DNA of 64,000 bases from Strigamia acuminata (taxonomy: Eukaryota; Arthropoda; Chilopoda; Geophilomorpha; Linotaeniidae): contig OX442314.1 in the NCBI GenBank assembly GCA_949358305.1, forward strand, positions 31,109,118-31,173,117, read 5' to 3'. Shown one piece after another: positions 11,955-21,220 of this stretch (the first letter of the stretch is position 1; each line of letters opens with the position of its first letter). Position numbers and translations under genes: made by a program. The notes below the pieces were generated by a model, which ran no database searches, was not told the origin of the DNA, and was given only the letters and a program-made list of their open reading frames with translations.

Positions 11955-12620
11955 CATGTTTTTGCACATATTTTAACACGTTTTTGCACACATTTTAACA
12001 CATTTTTGCACACATTTTGTCACGTTTTGGCACATATTTTACCATGTTTTTGCACACATTGTGCCAAGTTTTTGCACACATTGTGCCAAGTTTTTGCACA
12101 CATTTTGCCACGTTTTGGCACACATTTTACCACGTTTTTGCACACATTTTGCCAAGTTTTTGCAAACATTTTGCCACGTTTTGCACACATTTTGCCACGT
12201 TTTGGCACACATTTTGCCAAGTTTTTGCACACATTTTACCACGTTGTTGCACACATTTTAACACATTTTTGCACACATTTTGTCACGTTTTGGCACATAT
12301 TTTACCATGTTTTTTCACACATTTTACCACGTTTTTGCACACATTGTGCCAAGTTTTTGCACACATTTTGCCACGTTTTGGCACACATTTTGCCAAGTTT
12401 TGGCACATATTTTACCATGTTTTTTCACACATTTTATCACGTTTTTGCACACATTTTACCACGCTTTTGCACACATTTTGCCACGTTTTGGCACACGTTT
12501 TGTCAAGTTTTTGCACACATTGTGCCACTTTTTGGCACACATTGTGCCAAGTTTTTGCACAAATTTTGCCACGGATTTGCACACATTTTGGCACACATTG
12601 TGCCAAGTTTTGCTACATTT
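11955..12620. repeat. Satellite array, ~22-bp unit, left arm
   Basis: About 30 imperfect units of the type CACATTTTGCCACGTTTTGG alternate with variants containing GTTTTTGCACACATTTTACC. The same unit runs in the opposite sense in 13445-13700. Long open frames on both strands arise because the repeat lacks stops; they are not genes. Confidence 0.9.
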
Positions 12621-12860
12621 TAATACGTTTTCGCACAAAAATGGTGTTTTTCAACAAAAGTAATGTTTTCAACAGAACAAAAATATGTTTTTTTTAGGCC
12701 AAAATGGTGTTTTTTAATCAAAAATTGTATTTTTATTTGCTGAAAATAGTGTTTTTGAATTTTAAATTGTTTTTTGCCCAAAAAGTGTTTTTTTTGCTCA
12801 AAAAGTGTTTTTTTTTGCCCGAAAAATGTATTTTTACACCAAAAATATCAAAGATACATG

Positions 12861-13121
12861 CTATTTTTTTTTACTTCTGATCCAGTGCCCAATTTTCATA
12901 ATAAAAGTTAATTTCATTGGCATTTTCTGAAGAAATACTAAAAAACTCATCATGTATTTATATGTATGGCTAGAATTTTTTTTAGATGTTTTTATATATT
13001 TTGCAAGCTTAATTCTCCATTCTTTAGGAAATATTTCATGTTGTTCTCTCACCCCTCCATCCAGAAGTCCAGTTAATCGATTTTGCTGTTCTACACTTAA
13101 TTTTGGTGCCATTTTTTGCAA
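12861..13121 (-). CDS. Short ORF, possible transposase N-terminal helix-turn-helix fragment
   Basis: 86 residues starting MQKMAPKLSVEQQNRLTGLL, which resembles the first helix of IS630/Tc1-type DNA-binding domains, with a basic C-terminus. Its position inside the 11787-13858 element supports a transposase relic. No catalytic domain is present. The resemblance is weak. Confidence 0.3.
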   Translation of the reverse strand: MQKMAPKLSVEQQNRLTGLLDGGVREQHEIFPKEWRIKLAKYIKTSKKNSSHTYKYMMSFLVFLQKMPMKLTFIMKIGHWIRSKKK

Positions 13122-13444
13122 AACAAAGTGTTTAATTCTTTTCCTTTAACCATGTTAGGAGTATGCAAATTTTGTGTGAAGTCAAGAAAATAAAATACAA
13201 CAAAAGTTATGATTTATTTTTTATTATATATTCAAAAATTTAATTTACAATAACCTGGTCCTGTTTAAGTGGATTTGGAATGATATTTATTTAATGTTCA
13301 CATCAAACTGTATAGAAGAAGAAATTCATCATAAAAACAAATAATAAACCTGAAAATCTAGTAATAGTTTTATTTTATTGAAAGAAGCAAATTCTAAAAT
13401 AAATTTTTTAATTTGAAAAGTTTGTTATTATTTGAAATCACAAC

Positions 13445-13700
13445 TTTTCTTAGGAAACAAAAAAAACGTGGTAAAATGTCGGCAAAAACTTGGTAAAATG
13501 TGTGCAAAAACGTGATAAAATGTGTGCAAAAACTAGGCACAATGTGTGCCAAAACGTGATAAAATGTCTGCAAAAACGTGGTAAAATGCATGCAAAAACG
13601 TGGCAAAATGTGTGCAAAAGCGTGGTAAAATGTGTGCAAAAACGTGGTAAAATGTGTGCAAAAACGTGTTAAAATATGTGCAAAAACATGGTAAATTTGC
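13445..13700. repeat. Satellite array, right arm (inverted relative to left arm)
   Basis: About 12 units such as AACGTGGTAAAATGTGTGCA, reverse complements of the left arm variants. Together the arms could form a very large cruciform or snap-back structure. Confidence 0.85.
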
Positions 13701-13858
13701 TTTTAAATTCACTAAAAATCTAAGTGTTAGTTGCATTTAAACTTGCAGTTGCCCCCAGGAAAAGTAGACTGCTCTGGCCGCCGGTGGCAGAAAATTGAAC
13801 TGCTCATTTAGAGCTGTAGCAGTGTGAGAGCAAGTGAAGATTTTTTTGGCCATAGGTG

Positions 13859-14256
13859 TACAAAGGCTCTTCAAACGAGCCACAAATAAAAATAATGAAC
13901 TCAAGTTATGCATAAGATAGCAAAATTCTGATAAAATACATGCTTATAGTTTATTTAACATTGTATCGTATTTACTTCACCGTTTCTTTTAAATTTTGCG
14001 ACTTGATTTTATCAAATTTTGCATTCAATTTCAATCCGTGCTTCGAATTTCAAGGGAGTGGTCATTTATCAAATCAATAAAAAACAGGAAAATTCTGAGG
14101 AATGGAAATATTACTGTGAAAATTACTGATAATCTATGAAATTTCTAATATTTCGTCCAATTTTTATTTTATTTCAATATATATTTGTTCTTTATTGATT
14201 TTTTCACCTACTCATCAATTTTGATACGTGAAAGTTACAACTGTAAGCTGTCTAAA
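13859..14256. other. No gene; spacer related to 19385-19535
   Basis: No coding signal. The part around 13930-14070 resembles 19385-19535 (both contain TTTCAAGGGAGTGG after ATCCGTG), so an older duplicated sequence appears on either side of the copia insertion. Confidence 0.4.
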
Positions 14257-14471
14257 TGTAGTTTTGGTTCGAATATATTTTGGAGACACAAAGTGAATAC
14301 GCGTGGCTTTTGGGTGAATATTTTACAGTGATTCATTTAATACAAAACAGATGTGAAAAAGTGCGTAGAGCACCAAATACAATACGAAGCACCGATTGGT
14401 TGGTACTAAATACAAGTGCACAGGTGGGAAAGACACCTGGCGGTGAGGAATATGACATTCATAAAACAACA
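14257..14471 (-). repeat. 3' LTR of the copia element
   Basis: Starts TG and ends CA in element orientation; apparently identical to 18847-19061. The 79-residue plus-strand frame that begins inside it is present in both LTRs and is a by-product. Confidence 0.95.
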
Positions 14472-14605
14472 CTTCCCCTGAATGACAATATTCCTGCATT
14501 TCTACATTTCAAAAATTAAAACATTTTTCTAAACAATTCTGACATTAAAATATTAAAGTATTCTGTTCCAAACAATTCAAGTATTTTAAAAAAAAATATC
14601 TTTTC

Positions 14606-17600
14606 TTAAACAATTTCTTTCAACCCAAATTCGGCAATCAACTCTTCGTGTTTCGGCTTGAAAAGCCCCTTGGTCAACACATCAGCGACCATCTTCTCAC
14701 TCTGCAGGAACTCTATGTCGATGTCCCCCCGCTCGTATGTTTCTCGAACGAAGTGGTGCCGAATGTCAATGTGTTTGGTCCTGGAGTGGAAAACTGGGTT
14801 TCGCACCAGTTTATGCGCCCCCTGATTGTCGCTATAAATAAGAGTTGTTTCATTAGTTTTGTCGATATATTCAATTTCGTCTAAGAAATTTCGCAAGTAG
14901 ATTGCTTCTTTTGACGCGTCGGCCAACGCCATATATTCTGCTTCGGTCGATGACGTAGCGACGGTCTTTTGCTTTTTTGCTTCCCAGCATATCGTCGCGT
15001 TCGCCAGTATAAAGCAGTAGCCGGTGTACGAGCGGCGGTCGTCTAAATTTGCTCCCCAATCCGCATCTGTGTAGCCAATCAGGTCTTCTCCGGTTCTTTC
15101 GAATTTTAGCCCGAGATTTGTTGAGTGTTTCAAATATCTTAGAACACGCTTCGCTGCTGTCCAATGGGTTCCAGTAAAGCACGTGTTATATTGGCTTAAT
15201 GCACTGACGGCGTAGGAAATGTCGGGTCGAGTGCAAACAGCGAGGTACATAAGTGATCCGATCAAACTTTGGTACGGGAACTTCTCCGGATCGAGTAGTT
15301 CTTCATTGGTCCCGTCCTCTTTTTTCTTATTTTTCTGCAACTTCTGATTTGCATCGAGTGGAGTTGTGTTTGTCGTGCAGTTTTGCATTCCAAATCGATT
15401 CAGTACGTCCTTCACGTATTTTTTCTGCGTCATCGTGATCGATTTTGTCTTTTCGTCCTGTTTAAACTCGATTCCCAAACAATAGTGAATTTTTCCCAGG
15501 TCTTTCATTTTGAATTCGCTCTTCAATTTCGATTTTATTGTGTCCATATTTCTTTTGCAATTCGTTGCAATTATGAAGTCATCCACGTAGATTGCAACAA
15601 GCGTGATAACTTCTTCATCCATTTGGTAATACACGCATGGGTCTGCATTTGTTGGCTTCAGTCCGTGCTTTTGCAGCTTCTCGTCCAGCTTTTTGTACCA
15701 CTGCCGGCCCGACTGTTTCAATCCGTATAACGCTTTTTTCATTCGGCAAACTTTTCCTTTCTTGATTTTTATTCCGGCAATGAACTCCAAAAATTCAGGG
15801 AATTCCATAAATATTTCCTCTTCAATTTCGCCATTCAAGTATGCCGTTATGGCGTCCATTTGGTGCACGGTTAGTCCTAGCTCGGCCGCGATTGCCATTA
15901 TCATTCGAATTGACCCCGGTCGTGCGACGGGCGCGTAGGTTTCAAAGTAGTCGATGCCTGGCTGCTGTGCATATCCTTTGGCGACCAGTCGGGCCTTTCT
16001 GCGCTCAATTGATCCATCGGCTTCAAATTTCGTGCGCAAAACCCATCTGCATCCAATTACATTTCGATTTTTCGGGCGATCGCATTCTTCCCATGTTTCG
16101 TTTTCAATTAAAGCGTCGTACTCTTCCCTCATCGCTTTCATCCATTCCTGCGGGTCATTTCCGTTTAATGCTTCGGTTGCTGTCGTCGGATCGTCGGGGG
16201 TTGCTATTTGTGCAATCTCGTCCAAAATTTCATCAGCGGTTGGCAAGTTCTTTCTGGTGTATTTCTTACTGGGTGGGTCCCCATTTCGATTTGGGTAAGG
16301 TTTTGGCGTTCTTGCGGATCGTCGTGGTGGCGGTTGCATGTTCTCAATTTGTGGGGTTTCGACTTCCCCTTGCTCTGGCTCCGATTCGTTTCCGTTTTCG
16401 TTTGCAGTCTCGTTTTCGATGTCGGCGTTGTTTTCGTCGTTCTCGGATGTTTCAAATTCATCTAGGCTGGTTCCGAATTCAATGGTGACTTCGTTTTCGT
16501 CTTCGTTCGGTTCCACTTCTAATTTCTTGTTTGATTCTTCATCCAATTCTCCGACAAATTTTACGTCTCGACTTTTGATCATTTTCCGTTCATCTTTTGA
16601 CCACATTCGATACGCCTTTGATCCCTCCCAATAGCCGACAAAAATGCATTCTTTTGACTTTGGGTCAAATTTCTTTCTTCCTGGTTTCTTGTCTAGCACA
16701 AAAGCTCGACTTCCGAAAATTTTAAAGTGGCCAACGTCCGGTTTCTTTCCAGTTAAAGCTTGATACGGTGTCTCGTTCTCCAAGCTTCTTGTTGGGCATC
16801 TGTTTCGAATGTAGCATGCGGTGTTTATTGCTTCCGCCCAAAATGCACCCGACAATTTCGATTGTATAATCATGCATTGTGCCATTTCTAGTAATGTCCG
16901 GTTCATGCGTTCCGATACGCCGTTCTGCTCGGGGGTGTACTCGACGGTGAGTTGTCGTTGTATGCCGTTCATCTTCAAATAATCGTCGAATTCTTTATTT
17001 CTGTATTCTTTTCCGTTGTCTGATCGAATTGTCTTTACTCGACATCCAGTTTGATTTTCGCAAAGTGCTTTAAATGTTTTAAAAGCTTCGAAAACCTCGT
17101 TTTTGTGTTTGAGGAAATAAACCTTGCACCATCTGGTCTTGTCGTCGATGAATGTTACGAAATATCTCGAACCGTTGAGTGATTTTGATGGCATTGGTCC
17201 GCACACGTCGGAATGTATTATTTCAAGGTGATTTTTGCTTCTTGTTGTTGAGACTGGGAATTTTTTGCTTGCATGTTTCCCTTTAATGCACGTCTCGCAA
17301 GTCGGCAGTTTCGCGTCCTTTTCAAAATCAATTCCGTACGCTTTTCCGTCGTTTCGCAGCAACTTCAAATTTGACTCGTTCAAATGTCCAAACTTCTCGT
17401 GCCATTCGCGAATTTTCACGTTCCCGGTTCTCGTCTTCTCGACTTCCGTATTTGCGCTCTTGGTTTTCACGATTTCGTCTGCTACTGCGGCTCCTTCGCT
17501 TTTGTCGACAATGTAGTACAGGCCGTTTCGTTTCTCCGCGGTGAAAGAGACTTCTCCATTTGGTTTTATAACTTCTGCGGTCTTTTTCTCGAAAATAACT

Positions 17601-18037
17601 TTGTCGCCTCGGTCGGTTATTTTTCCGACGGACATTAGATTCGTTCGCAAATCACGTACCAACAACGTTTCTTCCAATTCCAAATGTAGATTGTCGTCTT
17701 CGGAACCAATTACGATCTTTACTGTTCCTTTTCCGTCAATTTTCGTACTCGCGTTGCTGGCCAAATTCAATTTTTGGTTCTCCAAAGTTTTAATGTTCGT
17801 GAATGTCGATTCGTCCGAGCACATGTGAGAACTGGCGCCGCTGTCTAAACACCATTTTCTTGATTTTGGCGCTTCACATTTCATCGCCGTTTCCATCCAT
17901 TCACAACAATACGCGTCGTGTTTAAATTTTTCGGCTCTCGACGCAGTTTTTTTTCTTATTCTTGCTCCAACAATCCGCGATTTTGTGGCCAAGTTTTCCG
18001 CAGCCGTGACATTTAAACTTGAAAGTCGACTTCTCAC
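14606..18037 (-). CDS. pol: Copia Pol: protease, integrase, reverse transcriptase, RNase H
   Basis: Order of domains: aspartic protease (WCLDSGASSHMC, ~residues 42-53), zinc-binding pre-integrase (HEKFGHLNESN ... CETC), integrase core with the D-D-E triad (IHSDVCGP, TIRSDNGKEY, NGVSERMN), a charged linker rich in E and N, reverse transcriptase with YVDDFI, and RNase H with YTDADWG, STEAEYMA and YSDNQGA. All key catalytic residues are intact and there is no internal stop. The ORF overlaps gag and is in the +1 register relative to it; a run of eight A (17947-17954, minus) lies in the overlap. It produces the cDNA and inserts it. Potentially active. Confidence 0.95.
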   Translation of the reverse strand: MRSRLSSLNVTAAENLATKSRIVGARIRKKTASRAEKFKHDAYCCEWMETAMKCEAPKSRKWCLDSGASSHMCSDESTFTNIKTLENQKLNLASNASTKIDGKGTVKIVIGSEDDNLHLELEETLLVRDLRTNLMSVGKITDRGDKVIFEKKTAEVIKPNGEVSFTAEKRNGLYYIVDKSEGAAVADEIVKTKSANTEVEKTRTGNVKIREWHEKFGHLNESNLKLLRNDGKAYGIDFEKDAKLPTCETCIKGKHASKKFPVSTTRSKNHLEIIHSDVCGPMPSKSLNGSRYFVTFIDDKTRWCKVYFLKHKNEVFEAFKTFKALCENQTGCRVKTIRSDNGKEYRNKEFDDYLKMNGIQRQLTVEYTPEQNGVSERMNRTLLEMAQCMIIQSKLSGAFWAEAINTACYIRNRCPTRSLENETPYQALTGKKPDVGHFKIFGSRAFVLDKKPGRKKFDPKSKECIFVGYWEGSKAYRMWSKDERKMIKSRDVKFVGELDEESNKKLEVEPNEDENEVTIEFGTSLDEFETSENDENNADIENETANENGNESEPEQGEVETPQIENMQPPPRRSARTPKPYPNRNGDPPSKKYTRKNLPTADEILDEIAQIATPDDPTTATEALNGNDPQEWMKAMREEYDALIENETWEECDRPKNRNVIGCRWVLRTKFEADGSIERRKARLVAKGYAQQPGIDYFETYAPVARPGSIRMIMAIAAELGLTVHQMDAITAYLNGEIEEEIFMEFPEFLEFIAGIKIKKGKVCRMKKALYGLKQSGRQWYKKLDEKLQKHGLKPTNADPCVYYQMDEEVITLVAIYVDDFIIATNCKRNMDTIKSKLKSEFKMKDLGKIHYCLGIEFKQDEKTKSITMTQKKYVKDVLNRFGMQNCTTNTTPLDANQKLQKNKKKEDGTNEELLDPEKFPYQSLIGSLMYLAVCTRPDISYAVSALSQYNTCFTGTHWTAAKRVLRYLKHSTNLGLKFERTGEDLIGYTDADWGANLDDRRSYTGYCFILANATICWEAKKQKTVATSSTEAEYMALADASKEAIYLRNFLDEIEYIDKTNETTLIYSDNQGAHKLVRNPVFHSRTKHIDIRHHFVRETYERGDIDIEFLQSEKMVADVLTKGLFKPKHEELIAEFGLKEIV

Positions 18038-18725
18038 CAGAATTGAATTTTTCGTCGTTATTTTTCTTCGACTGACCTCGCCTCTGGAACGACTTTTTCG
18101 CCATCATCGCGTCGGACACGTCTTCCTTTCCCTTTCCTCGAGCGATCGATTCGTCTTTTATTTTGCTCTCCAAAATTTCCAGCGACGGCAACTCGTCTCG
18201 AGACTCCATCGCGCATCGAAAGTTTTCATATGATTTTGGTAAACTTAGCAGCAATAATATCGACGTAAGATCCTCGGGGATTTTGAAGTCCATGTCCAGT
18301 AACTTGTCCACCACCTCGAAAAATTCTTTTAGGTGGTTTTCCACGTTTTCACCTTCGGCCATTTTGTACGTCGCCAGTCGTTTCAACAGCGTGGATTTTT
18401 TCGCTGGCCCTCTCGATTGAAAAACACTGTGCAGCTTCTTCCACAATTCGTTTGCGGTGCCGCAATTTTTAGTCATTCGGAGTTCGGATTGCTTTATATT
18501 CAGCAAGATATCGTACTTGGCCGTTCGATCACTTTTCTCCCAAATTTCAATCTCCTTCATTCGTTTCGCGTTGCCCTCGATGGTTTCTGGTCGCTTTGAT
18601 GTCCCTTCTGCGTGTGCGAGGAGGTCTCGGTGACCCAAGATTGCTTCCATCTGGATCTTCCAAACGTCAAAATTTTCTTTTCCTAGCGCCTCGATTCTCC
18701 CCGAACTTTCTTTCGCTGTCGTCAT
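17922..18725 (-). CDS. gag: Copia Gag nucleocapsid protein
   Basis: 267 residues with the copia Gag (UBN2-like) helical domain: ENFDVWKIQMEAIL near the N-terminus, ELWKKLHSVFQSRG mid-protein and LLLSLPKSYENF further on. A single CCHC knuckle (CHGCGKLGHKIADC) lies near residue 240. The ATG at 18725 follows the primer site by ~100 bases. Gag forms the virus-like particle; the knuckle binds RNA. It overlaps Pol by 116 bases. Confidence 0.95.
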   Translation of the reverse strand: MTTAKESSGRIEALGKENFDVWKIQMEAILGHRDLLAHAEGTSKRPETIEGNAKRMKEIEIWEKSDRTAKYDILLNIKQSELRMTKNCGTANELWKKLHSVFQSRGPAKKSTLLKRLATYKMAEGENVENHLKEFFEVVDKLLDMDFKIPEDLTSILLLLSLPKSYENFRCAMESRDELPSLEILESKIKDESIARGKGKEDVSDAMMAKKSFQRRGQSKKNNDEKFNSGEKSTFKFKCHGCGKLGHKIADCWSKNKKKNCVESRKI

Positions 18726-18830
18726 TTTTCAAGATTCTTATTTGAAATCGATTTACGTGTTGAAAACTTTTCAATTTCTTCTCAATCGTTTCGTTCTGCA
18801 AAATCTCGTTTTTGTGCGCAGTTATAAGAG

Positions 18831-18846
18831 TCCTGGGCCCATAACC
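18831..18846 (-). other. Primer binding site (initiator tRNA-Met internal fragment)
   Basis: The minus strand reads GGTTATGGGCCCAGGA directly after the 5' LTR. GGTTATGGGCCCAG is complementary to the anticodon arm of eukaryotic initiator tRNA-Met, the known copia priming mode. Confidence 0.85.
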
Positions 18847-19061
18847 TGTAGTTTTGGTTCGAATATATTTTGGAGACACAAAGTGAATACGCGTGGCTTT
18901 TGGGTGAATATTTTACAGTGATTCATTTAATACAAAACAGATGTGAAAAAGTGCGTAGAGCACCAAATACAATACGAAGCACCGATTGGTTGGTACTAAA
19001 TACAAGTGCACAGGTGGGAAAGACACCTGGCGGTGAGGAATATGACATTCATAAAACAACA
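18847..19061 (-). repeat. 5' LTR of the copia element
   Basis: Same 215 bp as 14257-14471; the transcription promoter should be inside it. The insertion duplicated CTAAA. Confidence 0.95.
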
Positions 19062-19094
19062 CTAAATCTTGGTGCAAACAAAATCAAAGGTAAA

Positions 19095-19292
19095 AATTGT
19101 TTTTAAATGAGGATGTGCAAGAGAAAATACACTGAGGATTTGTTCTAACTTGAACGGATATCGTGTTTTTTCTCGTGTGAACCCCGCACTTATTGTTTTT
19201 AAATGAGGCGGATGCGCAAGAGAAAATACACTAATGATTTGTTCTATCGTGATTGGAGATCGTGTTTTATCTCGTGTGAACCCCGTACTTGT
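19095..19292. repeat. ~97-bp tandem duplication
   Basis: Two head-to-tail copies share GCAAGAGAAAATACACT and TCTCGTGTGAACCCCG with substitutions. No coding signal. Confidence 0.75.
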
Positions 19293-20141
19293 TCTCACAA
19301 CGGAAAGGCGTCGGCCGACTCGGCTCGTGAGTGCGCTTCGTTCTTGCTGATCATAGTTTATTTCGATTAATTTTTGCTCTCAGATGGGTAATTTTTCAAC
19401 AAAATGTACCAAAGTATGTTTGTTTAGCATTGCGTCAGGTTTGTTTCACTACTTATTCGAATTTCGCAGCTTGTTTTTATCGATCGAACATTTCATTCCA
19501 TCCGTGTGTCATATTTCAAGGGAGTGGTAAGTCAAAAAGCAGCAAAATTGTTCGATTTGGAAATGGTGAGGGGGAATTAATCACACTGTACGAAAATTTC
19601 TAGTTTTTCTTTACTTTTTTATGTTTTTATTTTATTTTATTTTTTTAAAAGTTTTATTTATTTATTTTTCTACACACGCAATAATTGCTAGTAGTATTGC
19701 TAGACAAATTTGGTTTCTTATACTTCTCAGATCATCTCCAAAATTTGGATTTAGGGCTAATGAAGGCCGGAAATCAATGACGTTGACAATTTTGGACGCA
19801 AACGGAAACAGGCAGGAAAACGAGATAAATGGCTATAGGTTAAGGGGGAAGTTGTTATTGCTGGTTTTACAGTGTTAGTGGGAAGGGGGGGGGGGTCGGT
19901 CGGTTAAGTATGATTGTTCCCAAAATGGATTTGATTCTGCGAACAAAGTCAATGGTAAATAAGTTAGTAAATTAGGGGGTGTAAAATCCAACTCTCAACC
20001 TCCACGTGGTCACCCCTGGAGAAACTGACGACTTGAACTAGTCTCAGTGGAACCAAAAGAGAGCTCTGGTCAAATGCAGCTGCACGCAATTTGTCCTGTT
20101 TTCAATTTAAAAAAATATATTTTGTGGTTGATATATTTTGT
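19293..20141. other. No gene; includes LTR-like edge near 19970-20090
   Basis: AT-rich with a G run at 19886-19895. The stretch 19970-20090 (AAATCCAACTCTCAACCTCC, then GAGAGCTCTGGT) is a diverged relative of 31235-31320 and may be an end of the same mobile family. Confidence 0.45.
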
Positions 20142-20520
20142 ACTGTAAGCCCGCATACCTCACAACTAACGTTGCATTTACATTTATTTGTATTGTAAGC
20201 CTGCAAATCCTACAAGATTGTGGCATTTACATTTATTTGTATTGTAAGCCTGCAAATCCTACAAGATTGTGGCATTTACATTTATTTGTATTGCAAGCCC
20301 ACACACCCTTCACGATTGTGGCATTTACATTTATTTGTATTGTAAGCCTGCAAATCCTACAAGATTGTGGCATTTACATTTATTTGTATTGTAAGCCTGC
20401 AAATCCTACAAGATTGTGGCATTTACATTTATTTGTATTGTAAGCCTGCAAATCCTACAAGATTGTGGCATTTACATTTATTTGTATTGTAAGCCTGCAA
20501 TCCTACATGTGGCATTTACA
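20142..20520. repeat. 49-bp tandem repeat, ~7.5 units
   Basis: Unit of the type GTATTGTAAGCCTGCAAATC followed by CTACAAGATTGTGGCATTTA and CATTTATTT. Outer units are diverged. The 101-residue open frame across it cycles through all three registers of the repeat, so it is not a protein gene. Confidence 0.9.
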
Positions 20521-20899
20521 TGATTTTATACCGCAGTTTATATCACATTGTTACATGAATGTGGCATCTACTTCATCCAATATTTTCTTCAGAAGATTTG
20601 TTGTTGGTGGTTCTTGATTCAACTTTTGAGATTGATTGTTCCTTGATCTTGTTTTACATCCACTGCAACTGTTTTTCCTTCAAATTTGTTAGTAGTTATT
20701 TGGCTATTTGTGTAAAATGATAATTTTTATATTTTACTATCTTGGCTCTCTGGTTTTGATTTGGTTTTCTATCCACATTACCATTCAAAGGTTAATTACC
20801 TCTAAATGTTTTCCAATTGTTTTGGTCTAATAGTTTCTCCAGTTTCTGTTTGACCTTCTACCTTCCCCATCGAGTCACGGGCAAAACACGTTTGTCGGG

Positions 20900-21220
20900 C
20901 CACCAGCCGTCTTTTGTACTTTGTTAAAATTTGGCTCTATTACTCCTCTTGTACCAACTTTCGGATTCGTTCCAGTCTGGCGCCGGAAATCCACTCCCAG
21001 ACGGGTATTCTGCCGCTCCAATTAAATCGCTCATACCCCGTTGGCCTCCCCACCGGTGCACCTGACAAGCCGCATTCGGATACGTTGAGTCAGAATAGGC
21101 ATGGCATTCAAACTTTTATTCCCTAACAGTGGAACTAGAGGCTTGTGGTTCGTGGATATGAAAATCTCGTCCATCAAATACTTTGAAAATTTCTCACATG
21201 CCCACGTGACCCCCACTCTG
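20900..21220 (-). pseudogene. Ty3/gypsy RNase H fragment
   Basis: The minus frame at 21031-21216 reads WACEKFSKYLMDEIFISTNHKPLVPLLG in sense (shown here only in parts: WACEKFSKYL and TNHKPLVPLL), the hallmark RNase H region of gypsy pol, where TDHKPL is usual (Asp is Asn here). Downstream sequence (NTRLGVDF, GTRG) is frameshifted. No LTRs could be attached to it. Confidence 0.75.

Larger units (their letters stand above)
11787..13858. mobile_element. DNA transposon with long terminal inverted repeats that carry satellite arrays
   Basis: The left end (CACCTATGGCCAAAAAAATC) and right end (inverted at 13839-13858) match over about 180 bp, including the segment with GAGCAGTTCAATTTTC. TA flanks both ends (11785-11786, 13859-13860). 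Just inside each end lies an array of a ~22-bp unit in opposite orientations (11955-12620 and 13445-13700). The centre holds one short minus ORF. Size ~2.07 kb. Probably a non-autonomous or decayed Tc1/mariner-superfamily element. Confidence 0.75.
14257..19061 (-). mobile_element. Full-length young Ty1/copia retrotransposon
   Basis: Two 215-bp LTRs (14257-14471 and 18847-19061) appear identical by eye and bound a minus-strand gag and pol. The element is flanked by a perfect 5-bp target duplication CTAAA (14252-14256 and 19062-19066). Next to the 5' LTR (18831-18846) lies a primer site complementary to the anticodon-loop part of initiator tRNA-Met, as in Drosophila copia. A purine tract (AGGGGAAG, minus) abuts the 3' LTR at 14472. 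Identical LTRs mean recent insertion. Confidence 0.95.

Noticed and set aside
12006-12697. Long open frames on both strands (up to 226 codons) of His/Phe-rich peptide
   Set aside because: They are translations of the 22-bp satellite in all registers; the repeat simply lacks stops.
14280-14519. 79-codon plus-strand frame repeated at 18870
   Set aside because: It is LTR sequence read on the wrong strand of the copia element; repetition is due to the two LTRs.
15841-16488. Long plus-strand frames opposite copia pol
   Set aside because: Shadows of the intact minus-strand pol gene.
18831-18846. Partial tRNA gene
   Set aside because: Only the anticodon-arm complement is present and it abuts an LTR; it is a primer binding site.
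20138-20443. 101-codon frame with repeated LQILQDCGIYI-type peptide
   Set aside because: The 49-bp repeat shifts register every unit, so the peptide order is an artefact.
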